Assembly: GCA_038503075.1 (NCBI GenBank) | Contig: JBCAML010000002.1 | Coordinates: forward strand, 3,286,001 to 3,350,000 | DNA length: 64,000 bases | Direction: 5' to 3' | Source: Gyromitra esculenta | Lineage: Eukaryota > Ascomycota > Pezizomycetes > Pezizales > Discinaceae | Shown here: positions 1-11,400 of the stretch, piece after piece | How positions within the stretch are numbered: the first letter of the stretch is position 1 | Layout of the letters: the number at the start of each line of letters is the position of its first letter | Program-made: the position numbers and the translations under genes | The notes under the pieces: model-generated | What the model saw: only the letters and a program-made list of their open reading frames with translations | What the model was told of the DNA's origin: nothing | The model's database searches: none

Positions 1-489
1 GCATAAAGTCACAATCTTAAAGAAAAGGCACGGGTATCATTCCCAACTATCTCTACATGTAACTAATGCCGCGCCCGAATGCAACTAACTCTCCTGAAAG
101 CCATGACCCTCAGGTCTGAAAAACTCCACCTCGGAAATCTGCAATGCAAAGGGTGAAAAAAAGAAATATTTGAAACACGAAGCCAAAAAGAAGTGGTGCA
201 GATTTTTTTTTCCAGCCAACATGAAGTAAAAGGGATCCCGGGGGGGGAAGAAAAACTATCCACAACAACACAATACCATCTTATATAATACTACATATAT
301 TCCAACAAAGTCCATCTGGAATATCCTACTCGCTTTCCCAGTGGGATATTCATTCACCATCAAAAAAGAAATCACTACAAAAAGGTATCCGTAAAGGTGC
401 AAATGCAAAATGGAACAGACAAGCGAGAGAGAAAACGAAAAGGCGAGGAAAAAGAAGCCAACAAAGAAACTCTCAACCACCTTACCAGG
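1..489. other. Flank downstream of SpaA, no gene
   Basis: This is the 3' flank of the minus-strand SpaA gene. It has A-rich and purine-rich stretches, a run of eight or more G near 240, and one TACATGTA palindrome at 54-61. The short open frames here have no recognisable protein character. Confidence 0.6.
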
Positions 490-3400
490 CTACCTCAAAT
501 CATCCACATGAGGTATCCTTGCTTCATTGTCAATCTCCTCAACAGTCCTCACAAGATTTTTTGTCTCTCTCGCCAGATCAAATGCCAATGCCGCAAGCCG
601 CCCCCTAAACTCTTTATCTGTAGGGTTATCCACCGGTTCATCCTCTTCGCTCGTCGCCATCATCCTATTCGTGCATTGCGAAAGGTTTGCCACGATCCAG
701 TCTCCACGTTCCCGAAGCTTATCGTTCCCGTCTTGCGCCATCGCCATCTCGGTATTATCAACCACCTTAGCAACGACATTTGTGATATCCACCACGTGAT
801 GGCGTAGCGTTCGTATGTCCCCGTCGGCCCTAATGCTCTGCAGCAGCTGCTGAATGCTCTCAACAATGCCCTCCGTTTGGGTTTCGAGGAAGATCTGTAG
901 TTGTGAAACGCGGCGAGGATCGGTCAGCGTATGCGCCACTCGCTGAGGAGGAAGTGGGAATAATCTGAGACTCACCCTTAACTCTTCAACATTACTTTTT
1001 GCGACTCTGATTCCGAATGTTGGGCCTTGGGGGCTCCCTAATCCTCCTAGTCCCTGCACTTGCCCTTCCCATGTGCCCCCACCTCGACCGCCGGTGGGAT
1101 CGTTACGATTGCCCCCTTGAGAATGCCTAGGTGAATCCACGGGAGAGTAAACGCTATCTCCACTCAGTCGTGATCCCGCGGAGTTGTCGTTAGGATTGCC
1201 ATTGAGATTGCCATTAGAGTTGCCGTTGGGACTGCCGTTAAGGTCGCTGTTAGGGTTTCTACCACCGTTGCCGTTGCCATTGCTGTTGCCGCTACCGTTC
1301 GTTTTCGGGATTCCATCACCAGCTTGCGATCCATAACGGGGTGAGTCTGGGGAAAGAATCAGATCATCCTCATCATCCTCAAACTCTCCAGGTAGCGTCG
1401 GCCGGATTTTGACTATCTTGATAAGCTCCACAATTGACGCGGTAAGATGTGATGCCGCTGCATCAACCAGAGAAACAGGTGAGAGTCCGTGACTCATAGC
1501 ATGATTCTTCGCCGCAGTAGTGAGGTTATTCGCAGTCGCCGAAATGCGGGATTTCAGTTTCGCCCTATCATCATTCGGCGAATCATCGATCTTCTCCGTA
1601 ATCGCCCTAGTGGCTATAACAACACCCTTTACATAATCCAATGTTTGTGCACAATTAACGCTCCTTGCAGTCCGGAGGAGCTCGTCAATAGAGATCTGGA
1701 ATTTCGTGACGTGGATATCCTTGACGAGGCCGTTTGGGTCAGATAACCCGCCTTCTTTCGTGATCATAGAAGTGGGCGATTGCATGGCTAGTCCCATAGA
1801 AGAAGTCCTTAAGCTTCGTAGTGTAGCTTTTGTACGAGCGTATCGGGTTTTCCACTCTTTGACTTCGTCTTGGAGTTTTGCAATCTCGTTGTCCATCTTC
1901 TCCTCTTGCTCGTAGGACTGGTCGGCGCGTTCGGATATCAATTTCATTTGGTTTAAGAACTCCATCGCTTCTCGGCGAACTTCTTCTGTAACCTGCAAAA
2001 TAATTAACATCCCAAAGACAAGAATATACAGGACATAATTAGGGTATCTTACCTCTTCTTGTTCCCTCAGCTCTGCTTTTAATTGCTCATGTTCTTGCAG
2101 CAGTTCATCGTATCTCCGGTCCCCTCCTCCCCCGCCATTTATTCCCCGACTTTCACCAGCATCTTTATCTGCCTTCACTCTCGCGAGCTCCTCCTGTAGG
2201 TCTCGGTTGAGATTTTGCGCATCCGCCAACTTTCCCTCAAGCTCGTATTTAAGATTCTGCCAGTCCGAACGTTCGTGGTCAATTGACTGCAGCGGTCAGA
2301 CCCATCACATAGGGCAAGGAAGCAAAGAACTTTAACTTACACTTTCTCTCCGTCGATCGCCGTTCTTCAGATCCGACAATTCGCGATCTCTATCATCCAG
2401 GCTCAACTCCAGTCCCGCTACTTTATCCTGCAACATTTCAACCTTCTGCTGATAATCCGCAATGAGTTTTTTATCCGCCTACAACATCACGATCAGCCTT
2501 TAACCCCACGGTGTATTGAATAATTATTCCTATCCTACCTCATTGCTTCCACTTCCACCTCGAAGACTGCTTATGCTCCTGCTACTATCTCTCCTCATCC
2601 CAGTTGGTGCGATAGTTCCCGGGCCCCGATTGCCCGGGCCATTGCTCTTTCTATTCTGATCCTCAAGCCCAAACGCACCACCCTCGTTATCCGAGTCGTT
2701 ATCCGGGCCATCATCATCATCCTCCTCAACCATAGTACTTTTATTCGGGATGATCGTATTGGACTGGTAAGTTTTCGGCAGTGGCCGACCAAAGGAGCCT
2801 CCTGGGGGGACACCATCCATTGGCGAGTTCATCCCACCTAGTCCATTACGAGTTCCAGCCGGGGACCCTAGTCGTGGTGGTCCACCGGGTCCCCCGCCGT
2901 ACGGCGCGTATCCTCCCGGCGGTGCCCCATTCCTCATTGCCCCGGGTCCTGGAGAGCCTACTCTCACCCCCCCGGGTCCTGGTGACCCGACTCTGACTGG
3001 GCCGGGACTACCAACTCTACCCGGGGGCATCATTCCGGTTCCTGGACCTCCGGATCGACCTGGTGGGCCTGGCATCCCGCTCATATTCATAAGGCTAGAA
3101 GTAGGACTTCCAGACCCATCCCCAAATTGCGGGAACCGTCGTTCTAGCTCGTAGTACACGTCTGTCGCAAGGTCTCGGAAACGCCCCATTGCCAGCGTGC
3201 TAAGCTTCTGTCGTGCCTGATTCCGCTTCGGATGGAATTTGTCTTTGGGGAGAAGATATGCCGGTTTATCGCCGGCAGTGCTAATTGCGTTTGCTTCGCG
3301 GCGTTGGAGCTCATCGTAGACGTCTGTGGAGAGCTCTTGAAATTGGATCACGCTCAATCGGAGGAGCTTGTCACGGGCTTTATTGGGTCTGCCATTACCT

Positions 3401-3786
3401 TGTTGAGAGAGGTAGGGTTGGAGTAGCTTCTTGAGGGCGGAGTGATGTGCTGCAACTTCTTCTTCTTGTATTATTCCTTTGAGGGATGAGGTTTCGCTTT
3501 GTGCATAGAGTCCTGTACCGTCTGATGACCGAGCTATTGATGAAGGTGGTGACGCTGTTCGTTCTCCTCCCCCTCCTCCACCACCGGAAGGTTCATTCCC
3601 ATTCATTCCTCCTCCTGATCCTCCGTTGATGAGTGAAGCGCTACGCGGGGGACCGCCGCCACCACCACCCCCGGGACCGTAGAGGTCAGAGCCGGAATTA
3701 TACTTTGAGATGCCAGACCAATCGCTTCCAGCCACAGACACAGGCGAGAGTGCAGCGCGGGTAGGAACGTTGACACTGGTGTTCAT
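490..3786 (-). CDS. spaA: SpaA/Spa2 polarisome scaffold protein
   Basis: This is a scaffold of the polarisome at hyphal tips, where Spa2 family proteins link formin, Bud6 and MAPK components to polarised growth. The model has five exons (3786-2539, 2478-2341, 2286-2053, 1992-976, 894-490) and gives 1013 aa. Residues about 135-163 and 188-221 are the two Spa2 homology repeats (ARDKL..L....F..L.TDVY.EL.RR). Residues about 417-620 are coiled coil, and an Asn/Gly-rich linker follows. The C-terminal block reads [20 protein letters not shown], the conserved SHD-V region, once the 81-nt intron at 895-975 is removed. Exon 1 also holds Gly/Pro-rich sequence with three RVGSPGP repeats. The start is the first ATG of the long frame. 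Introns 895-975 and 1993-2052 are multiples of three without stops, so retained forms would still be translatable. The family call is firm; the introns are inferred. Confidence 0.93.
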
Positions 3787-5765
3787 CTGAGTGTGTACTT
3801 AATCGAAAATAAAACCGGATTCTGTAAACGATTCTTCGTAGGTAGGGTGTCCAGACAAATGAAAGAGAAAAAATCCCAAAGCTTTCCCGTCGTTCTAGTT
3901 ATTCCCCAGACTCCTTTTCAAGGTAATCCGAGTCCCGTATCTAGTACCGATGGGTTTTGTTCCAGTCGTGGTGTTCCGTGTTGCAGGTAGCTAGCTCTCT
4001 AACCCTTACCCCTTCCTGTTGAAAGGATCCGTTCGCGTAGACCACCAGTTCAGCCTTTTTCTATTTCCTTCGTCGTCTTCCTTTTCTCCAATAAGGGGGT
4101 ATACGTGTCCGTCGTTGGTCTCTATGTCGGAAACAAGCTGTGCCGCCCCTACGTATGTACGTCCCGGACTGTAGTATCCGTAGTCGGCGGGTCGCCCTCG
4201 GCCCGTAACGGAAAGGAAGGAAAAAAGGGGAAGAGAAAAAAACACTTATCCCCGGTGGGCGCGAAACTAAGGTTTTCTGGAAGAATGGAAGAAAAACTGC
4301 GCTAACAAGGTTCCCTGGCGTTTAAAGGTTCCAAGGGTAAACGAGCGAACGAACCAGGCACCCTTCTTTTAAAGGGGTGTGATCATCACCCAGAATGAGT
4401 GTAAAAAGAAAAAGAAAATTCTAGCTGCAAAAATTCAAGAAACACGCTGTCAGACTGTGAGCGGACTGGGATCCTGTAGAGTATGTATCTCTCTCGTAAC
4501 CTTTCTCTCTCTTTCTCGCTCTCTCCTGCGGAAAGGGGAAAGTCGAAGGAGGGATGGATGATAGATTGATGCAGATACCTACCAGGGATCCGACACCACA
4601 GCCCAGCCAGGGCTATAAGGAAGAAAGGAAGACCGCCTGTGCGCCACTTCCATTTCAAACAGAAATGGTTAGGCGAACCCTCATATCTAAGCCACCGAGC
4701 ATGTTTCTTCCCTCACTCAAAAGGGGTTGGGGAAAGAGCCCACCATCTCGTTCTGCCTGCTTTGGGAAGTGGGGGCTGGGCCAATTGGGGAGGTTGTATG
4801 CTGTGAGGCGCGTATTTTGTAGTACGTTGCTCTGTGCATAATTTGAATGAACACATGCATGTAGTGGTGAGTGAGGGAATAAGAGACTAGGAGTTATTAT
4901 AACGTGGAGGTTGCACGACCTCTTTCTCCCATAGTCCAAGTTACTGGTCAAGACAGTCTCATCGGTCGTGTGGAAAGTGCGCAATTGTTTCGTAGTGTTT
5001 CTAGCGAGTGATAACCCGTGATAACAGAGTCCACCACCTTGAACCCATAGCGCTTCATGCTTTTAGTACACTCCGATCACACACACTTAATCAGAGATAC
5101 AAGTGAGAAGCATCCAGCAGAACAACAAGATACATGTGTGCCGTTCGACGAATCACGGTCCCACGAAGAAACCAAGAAGCCTTAGCCAAGCCTCATTAAA
5201 CACATCACGACCACGGAGGTAGGCGAGTTGGTGATAGGCGGGTCGGTGGCAAACTCGATTCGGGAGAACCATGAGATCGCTCCGAGGAACCTTTCAAGGC
5301 CTTGTGCGCGGAGGTTAATATATTGCGGAAGGATGACACAAGGGGTAGGTGAGATCGCGTAAAGATAAATCTATTCTATACGTATCCGCAATAAACTCAA
5401 GTGAAATACAGTCTAGGAATCATCTAATAGAACATACGGGTCGATCGAGTGACTATCCGTGACCACCTCCATTCACCAACAAAGAGAAACAAGACAATCA
5501 GAACTAAACATCAGAGCGGAGAATAACTAAAACTCGATCGTAACCCCATTTTTAAAAGTTATTTATATATAGATGTATTGATTTTTACTCGTTGAATCGT
5601 AAATTAATCGTTCTTTGTTGACGCCATATTCCCACATCCATGTTGAATTTTGCCCCCAAATGCCTATGTCGATCATCCCCCCGCAATCAATTGCCAACCC
5701 TTTCCAAACACTGAAGTAAAAATTGTAAAAATTGTATAAAAAATAAAAAACCATTTACCATATCC
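3787..5765. other. Intergenic, upstream of SpaA
   Basis: About 2 kb lie between the SpaA start and the end of the Osh gene, both on the minus strand. It holds the SpaA promoter and leader. A pyrimidine-rich tract lies near 4485-4530, and the stretch from about 5530 to 5765 is AT-rich. I saw no conserved coding sequence or RNA gene. Confidence 0.6.
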
Positions 5766-7990
5766 TTAACTCTCCTCTGCATCCACAAACTCGTCGCTAT
5801 CATCTTCGTTCCCTCCTCTGTCCCCGCCGACTGAACCCGTAAGACGGGCACTCAGCTGGGATGCATTCGATCCGGTTCTAACTCGTTGGTCATCTTTCGA
5901 TTCGGGTCTAATTGGTTGGCTCGCTGCTGCTATTCCCCTAGTTGTTGGAATCAGCCCCACAGGTCCCAGTATGTCATCAGCCTCTCCGAAGTCCACCAAG
6001 TCTTTCTCCGAGTCCAGTGTCAGCGGGTCTACCTCTACTTGATTGGTGTTAGTGGTGCTGCCATTTGTAGGCGCTGCCACATGTGGGTGGTGCGGCGGAA
6101 TATCGTATTTGCTGGCCCGCCTTGAGCCAGTGATTATGGGTGCAATGTTTAGAATCTGCTTAATTTGTTCTTCAGGTGTTACACCGTCACTATCGTCACA
6201 AAATATGTTAGCATTCCCCCCAAATGGAAACCCAATCGCTTCTAAGTCGGTTATAAGCTCTCCTTCCCAAAAACCTAGATCATCCTCAAGATCTAAATAC
6301 GGAGTTCGCCAGAGCCCCAGAAATGTCGAATAAAAAAAACTCACATATTCGTCGAAATTATCCAATCCAAATCGCTCTCTTCACCCTTCGAAGTATCAAC
6401 CGGCCGGAAAAACCTTGGCTTCCATTCCACTCCATCAGATTCCCTCAATCTTGCCTCTTCCCTTTGTCTGTCCTCGATCTTGAACTTCGCCTCCGTAGCT
6501 CCCTCTTGGTCCTTCGTCTTCAATGCGGTGGTAACCGGCTTCCAGAGTTTTTGAGATTCGCGATCATCTTGTTCTGATAACGGTCTGACGGTCGGGGGTG
6601 CAGGCTGCGCGTTCGTAGCGTCGAAGAGTAGGTCTCTTTTACCAGTCTAATCACACTCATTATTAGCTCACGGTATGAGAAACCTACAGAACTATAATTG
6701 GGATTTGTACCAAACAATCCTTAATAAAAATCTCCCCACTCCAACTTCCGCTAATTTCATACAAAATCTCACTAGTGCTTTCTTTCTTGATCTGTCCGCC
6801 AATAGCATTATAAGCTCCCGTGAAAAACCCCTTGACCTTAAAATCGATATCCGCGATTAAATCCAACTCTGAACATCGGACATACGAATGATCGCCTAGC
6901 TCGTACTTCATCTTACCAAACAGAATCCCACGAACATACATGTTTGGCTGTGTAAGTATGTATTTCTCCCCCCCATCCGGTTTCCCTGCTGTAGCTCCCT
7001 TGTTAAGTAACCGAAGGACCACAACTGATGTATTCATCATAGATGCCGCAGAGTTTCCCAAGAAACGAGACTGTGGCTTGAGAGTGCCGTCTATTCGGAT
7101 ACCGTGATGGGGAGCCATGTAAAAGTAGGACGATTTCGGTGGGTGGTGTGAAGTCTGCTCAGAAATGTAGAAAGCCTGGGTGCTAGGGGTTTCATCAAAA
7201 TCCCAGTGACAGGTGAAATATTCGCCGAGGATGGGGTTTAAGGGTTTCTTGACACCTCTGAAAAATGGTTAATAATGCATTCATAAGCTACTAAATGAGG
7301 AAAACCAAAACACGCACTGAGGCTTGATGTGCCAACCGCTGAGGTAAAATTTAACAACAGATATAAACCGCTCTGTCGGATCGTCCACAACCGCCATTGG
7401 AAGTAATGTTTCAGGGTGCTGCATGAAGCTACAGTTCACCGAAATTCCATTGTCAGCTCGAGTCACACGAAATTTCACATGGTTCAACCAGTCAAAAATG
7501 CTAGCACAGCTTCGAAAGACATACTTGGTGATCCTTTCCAGCATGCTCTTGGGTTCAAGGATAAAGGTCGGCAGGGTAATGCGGCTCAAATCAGCTCCTG
7601 GCCTGAGCTGTGAAATTATCGACAACAACACTGTTACATCATCAGCACTGTCTACGGACAACCCCTGACCAAAACATGGAGAGGAGCATTTACTATTCTT
7701 CTCTCCATCATCAACAATAGTCTCCTCCTCCTCCCCTATAGAATCTGCATTTGACTTTTGGCCTGCATCATCTACACAGAAAAAATCAGCCACCAAAAAT
7801 CCTCATACAGAGTCCGGCTACGGAAACCTTTCCCCCATTCCCACATCAATCATCATCATATCACGCCTCTCAATAACTTACTACCGGTACTCGAACTTCC
7901 AGCTGGTGGGGTAGAGTAGAAGAACATACTCGACAAGGATGAACTCCGTCGTTTAGATACGTGGCTAGTAATAGGGTTGTGACCAAACAT
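5766..7990 (-). CDS. Oxysterol-binding-protein-related lipid transfer protein, Osh6/7 type
   Basis: This OSBP-related protein probably exchanges phosphatidylserine or sterol for PI4P at ER-plasma membrane contacts, as Osh6/7 do. It has five exons: 7990-7882, 7771-7318, 7257-6711, 6646-6345, 6189-5766, giving 611 aa. The lid-to-barrel entry reads QLRPGADLSRITLPTFILEP at about residues 91-110. KKPLNPILGE and the family signature EQTSHHPP (221-228, consensus EQVSHHPP) follow; the latter is created by joining exons 2 and 3. Next come KRDLLFD and a C-terminal WKPRFFRP motif. There is no PH or ankyrin domain, as in the short Osh group. The last intron (6190-6344, 155 nt, GTGAGT...GATAG) joins the core to a tail with the conserved-looking sequence DGVTPEEQIKQIL. 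If it is not spliced, the frame stops at once (ATG TGA at 6341) and gives a 471-aa form. Confidence 0.92.
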
Positions 7991-9753
7991 GCTTCTCTAG
8001 TATCCTTTGCTAGTTACTTCTCGGTGATTGCCTAGGTGTAGGAGGTGTAGTTTTCTTTTTTGATCGAAGGCTGTAAATAGTAAACAAGGGTCAGAAAGAA
8101 ACTTCAGATAACAGTTGATGATAATGAAGGAGAAGGGGATGATAGAGAGGAATAGATATCCACAAAGAAGGGCCTCCTCCATGCATCCACCCAGGTCAAC
8201 AGCGGTGGATTCTTCCGCCGTCTTGGCAAGGAAAAGGACAGAATGAATAACTCACCATAAACTAGCCCGTTAGTTAGGTATTGATGTGCTCTAGACTAGT
8301 GTGCCAGGGTATGGTGGAATTCTGTGCTGTCCAGGTCCAAGCGGAACGACGAACGGGAAGAGATAAGTAGTGAGAAGCAGTCTCGTGCGGAAAGGGGGAT
8401 CTTGGTAAGGGCCAGAGCAAAGAAGGGGCAAGCAGACAAAAAAGTCAATGTGAGCAGGGGCGGCTTGGGCGGGGTGAGAATTGTTGAGTGGGTGGTGCCT
8501 GGCCCGCACGCGGCAAGGAAGGCAGAATCTCAATCTGGAATTTTTCCCTGTACAATTCTGAAGGGGAAGAACGACAAGTTGTGTTGACAGGATGACGACT
8601 GCAGCACGAGCGAGAGTAACTCAACAGAACCTCATGCGCAACGCAAGAGGACATGACCAACGCATCCTTAGAGTTTTTTGAAAAGAACTTAACTAGAGAA
8701 GCATAGGATCTGGGAAAAATAAAAATAATCAGTTTTCACCTGAAGTGGCTGCCGATGCGAATGCGCATCCCTCATGCACGAACTATACACACCATTCACT
8801 ATTCCGAATCGTTCTCGTATACGCATTCCTTCACATGTCGGGATACTTCTACGCGGGATGAAATGTATCCGTTCCGTTGACTCGCAAGGATACGAACGAA
8901 CTGACCAGTTACTACTCGATGAGAACCACGGTACCGTCAGATTTGTGTGGTACAATGCCTAGGGTTACTGCAAAGAGCTGTCCATTGTAAAACAAACATA
9001 CATGTACCTAGCGATTTGTTGCTCAAGACTGTGGGGCTCCAAGCATCCTTGGTTCTTGGATGTGCGCAGTGCGCGTATACGTTTGATCGAAGTCCCAGCT
9101 ATGTTCTACAGGTATAGGGGTAAATATGACGAACTGTGGCGTGCCTTTGATGGCTTTTCAACATTTGTATCTCCTCAACATCAATACAGTTATTATTTAT
9201 TTTTTGACATAGTATTTAGACAGAATTTACTCTGCACCTTCACCGCTATTTTCATGATCGGGCTAGGGATATGGTTTGTATTTCGTGTTATCGAAACCAA
9301 CTCTTATGCCATAATTCTTTTCTTGGTGGACTCGAGCTCATTTACATTCCATATTTTTTCCAACTAAGCTGGTTTGATGTTTAATAAATTACATTCTTGA
9401 TCTATTAGGTACATTTATCAGGCCTCTCGGGGAGTCGTGGAGGGGAAGAAAAGTGATATCTCTTACTTGTACCGCCACCTGCTGCCAGGCTTCCCCTCAC
9501 ACCCAAGTACATGTATTCGAGACATTTGCTCGGATCAAGCACCGAATTTTTCTCTATACGGAGGAGACCCTTACTTAAGCCAATAATGCTGTGGTAAAAG
9601 TGTTGTGACTCCACAATGCAAGATCTCCATGATTTCTTACAATATCTCGACCTGCTGTCATATTTCTGTTGAAGATGTCAATTCCAGCTAGATGACTCCG
9701 TGTAAGAATTATCAATTCAGTGTGGTTGAATGTAGCCAATCCCAGCAGCTACA
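7991..9753. other. Intergenic, no gene seen
   Basis: This is the 5' flank of the Osh gene followed by AT-rich sequence. TACATGTA occurs at 8999-9006, 9508-9515 and 9750-9757. A 121-codon frame at 9002-9367 (+) has no family resemblance and lies in AT-rich DNA, so I do not call it a gene. Confidence 0.55.
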
Positions 9754-10432
9754 TGTATCCCATGGACTGTAGCAACGAGATTTCGCACCAAATTTGGCGC
9801 ATATTTTTGTCACTTTATGTTTGAGCGCCTACCATACCATGGTGACCCGCCTGTGCCCCTCTTCCTAACTGTAGAGAATAGTCTCTATTAGCTAAAGAAT
9901 CTTCGAAATTTATTTGCGATTTTTTGCGATTTTTTTTCATGAAGAACTGTTGCATTGAAGTCAAGAGTTGTTGTGGAAAAATTACAGTATGACTAGATAT
10001 ACCCCACAAAAAATATCTGGGAACATAGCAACAAACCTACTCACCAGGCATAAATCATCACTCATCCATCCAAATCTAGAGTTTCTTGAGTGACAAAAAT
10101 TTAAATAAATCAATACTAAATGCGAATCTTCTAATTTAGGGGTAGTATTGATGACTTAAATCACTCCCTTATGTTTAACCATTATTTGAAGGAAATTGGT
10201 TTTCACTTTAGCGAGATGTGACTGTAATTTACGCCAAGCCAGCGCCAAAATGATCATTTTCAACCAAAAAACTTTGCCTAAATTAAATACAAACCTGTAG
10301 ACTTGTTTTGTAGGCTCTGGGTATACTAATATAATTTTTTACTGATTTTTAATGTTTCATGTTGTGGAGTTACTATGCTCCTAGAATTTGCGCCAAATTT
10401 GGCGCAAATCGCGTTACAGTCCATGGGATACA
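9754..10432. mobile_element. Putative non-autonomous DNA transposon (0.68 kb, long TIRs)
   Basis: The two ends are inverted copies of each other over about 47 bp. Both begin TGTATCCCATGGACTGTA when read inward, with 18 of 18 identical outer bases. Both then carry a palindromic module, TTGCGCCAAATTTGGCGCAA at the right end (10388-10407) and a decayed copy near 9782-9801. The interior is AT-rich and has no transposase-like frame. I could not find a clear target-site duplication, so the exact ends and the superfamily are open. Confidence 0.7.
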
Positions 10433-11400
10433 GGCATATTTACTACCGATTTCCAGCGCATGATGACTGCAGTGGGTTTGCATGAACCTTTCGAATTGCA
10501 GATATTTTGTTAGCTTTGTGGAGGGTCTATGATCAAACTTTATCCCTGATCCGCGCCGCGGGGTAATGCTGTGTTTAGGGAAGAGTTCAGTTTTATTTTT
10601 TTCGAAAAACTTAAATTTACCGCTCGTCACCCACAAGAGAAAGGATATTCCCCTGCTGCAGCCTTCCGACTGTCCACCGCACCAATTAGAGCGCCAGAAA
10701 GTATACCTCCACGAAGTTGCAGACGCAGCTTTGACAAGATTACTCGCCTACACGTTTACAAGTGAGTGATAAGCAATGACCTTCAAACGGCACTTGCATA
10801 GGGTTAGGGATTTTTGAAGTGTCAGAAATTCAAAACTCAGACCCAAGATTGTGGGGAAGCTGGTAGATCTCTTTTACAAGCCTTTGGGAAAGCCAAAGCG
10901 CTCCCGATGTGTAATCATGGTGGTAGGGCTATATGAGGCTCTGTGCCTCGGCGGATAGCCAACCGATGGAAATTGTGAACAGCAAGGAGAGGAAGGAAAA
11001 AAAAAGGTAAATTCAATCGAGAGATCGTTCCACGGCACATGTGGGTGGGAAGATGCTCACGGAAAGTGGAAAGATGATCAATATTCAGGATAAGAGGGAG
11101 CCATGGTGCGTTTTATGCGTTCTTGATTCTGGTGTTTTTTAATTTGGCTTTCGTTTGCCGTTCGCTGTTGCCCCGCAGTCGTTGGGCTGAATCTTCGAGC
11201 TCTTTCTAGAATCTACCAAAGCCCCGCGCTCGACGAGTACATAGACATCCCGCGTGCGCTCTTATCCACCACACCACTACTTTACCTGCACGTTTGCCTT
11301 GAGAATTTCAGCGAGAGATATTTGAGCATTCTCTTTTGAATAGCTCGCTGCTTTTCATAGTTTTCTTCCGTATCACACGAGTAATCACACATTTAATACC
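10433..11400. other. Intergenic, STI1 promoter region
   Basis: This is the upstream region of STI1. Its part nearest the gene contains the heat shock element listed separately. No coding sequence was recognised. Confidence 0.55.
11188..11212. promoter_or_regulatory. Gapped heat shock element upstream of STI1
   Basis: Five 5-bp units run in register: tGAAt, cTTCg, agctc, tTTCt, aGAAt. Four of the five fit the alternating nGAAn/nTTCn heat-shock-factor consensus, around one non-matching unit. The site lies about 190 bp before the STI1 start codon. STI1 is a known Hsf1 target in yeast, so the position makes sense; binding is inferred. Confidence 0.65.

Noticed and set aside
9002..9367. 121-codon open frame with hydrophobic stretches
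   Set aside because: It lies in AT-rich DNA, has no splice context or known family, and sits in a region with a decayed repeat element.
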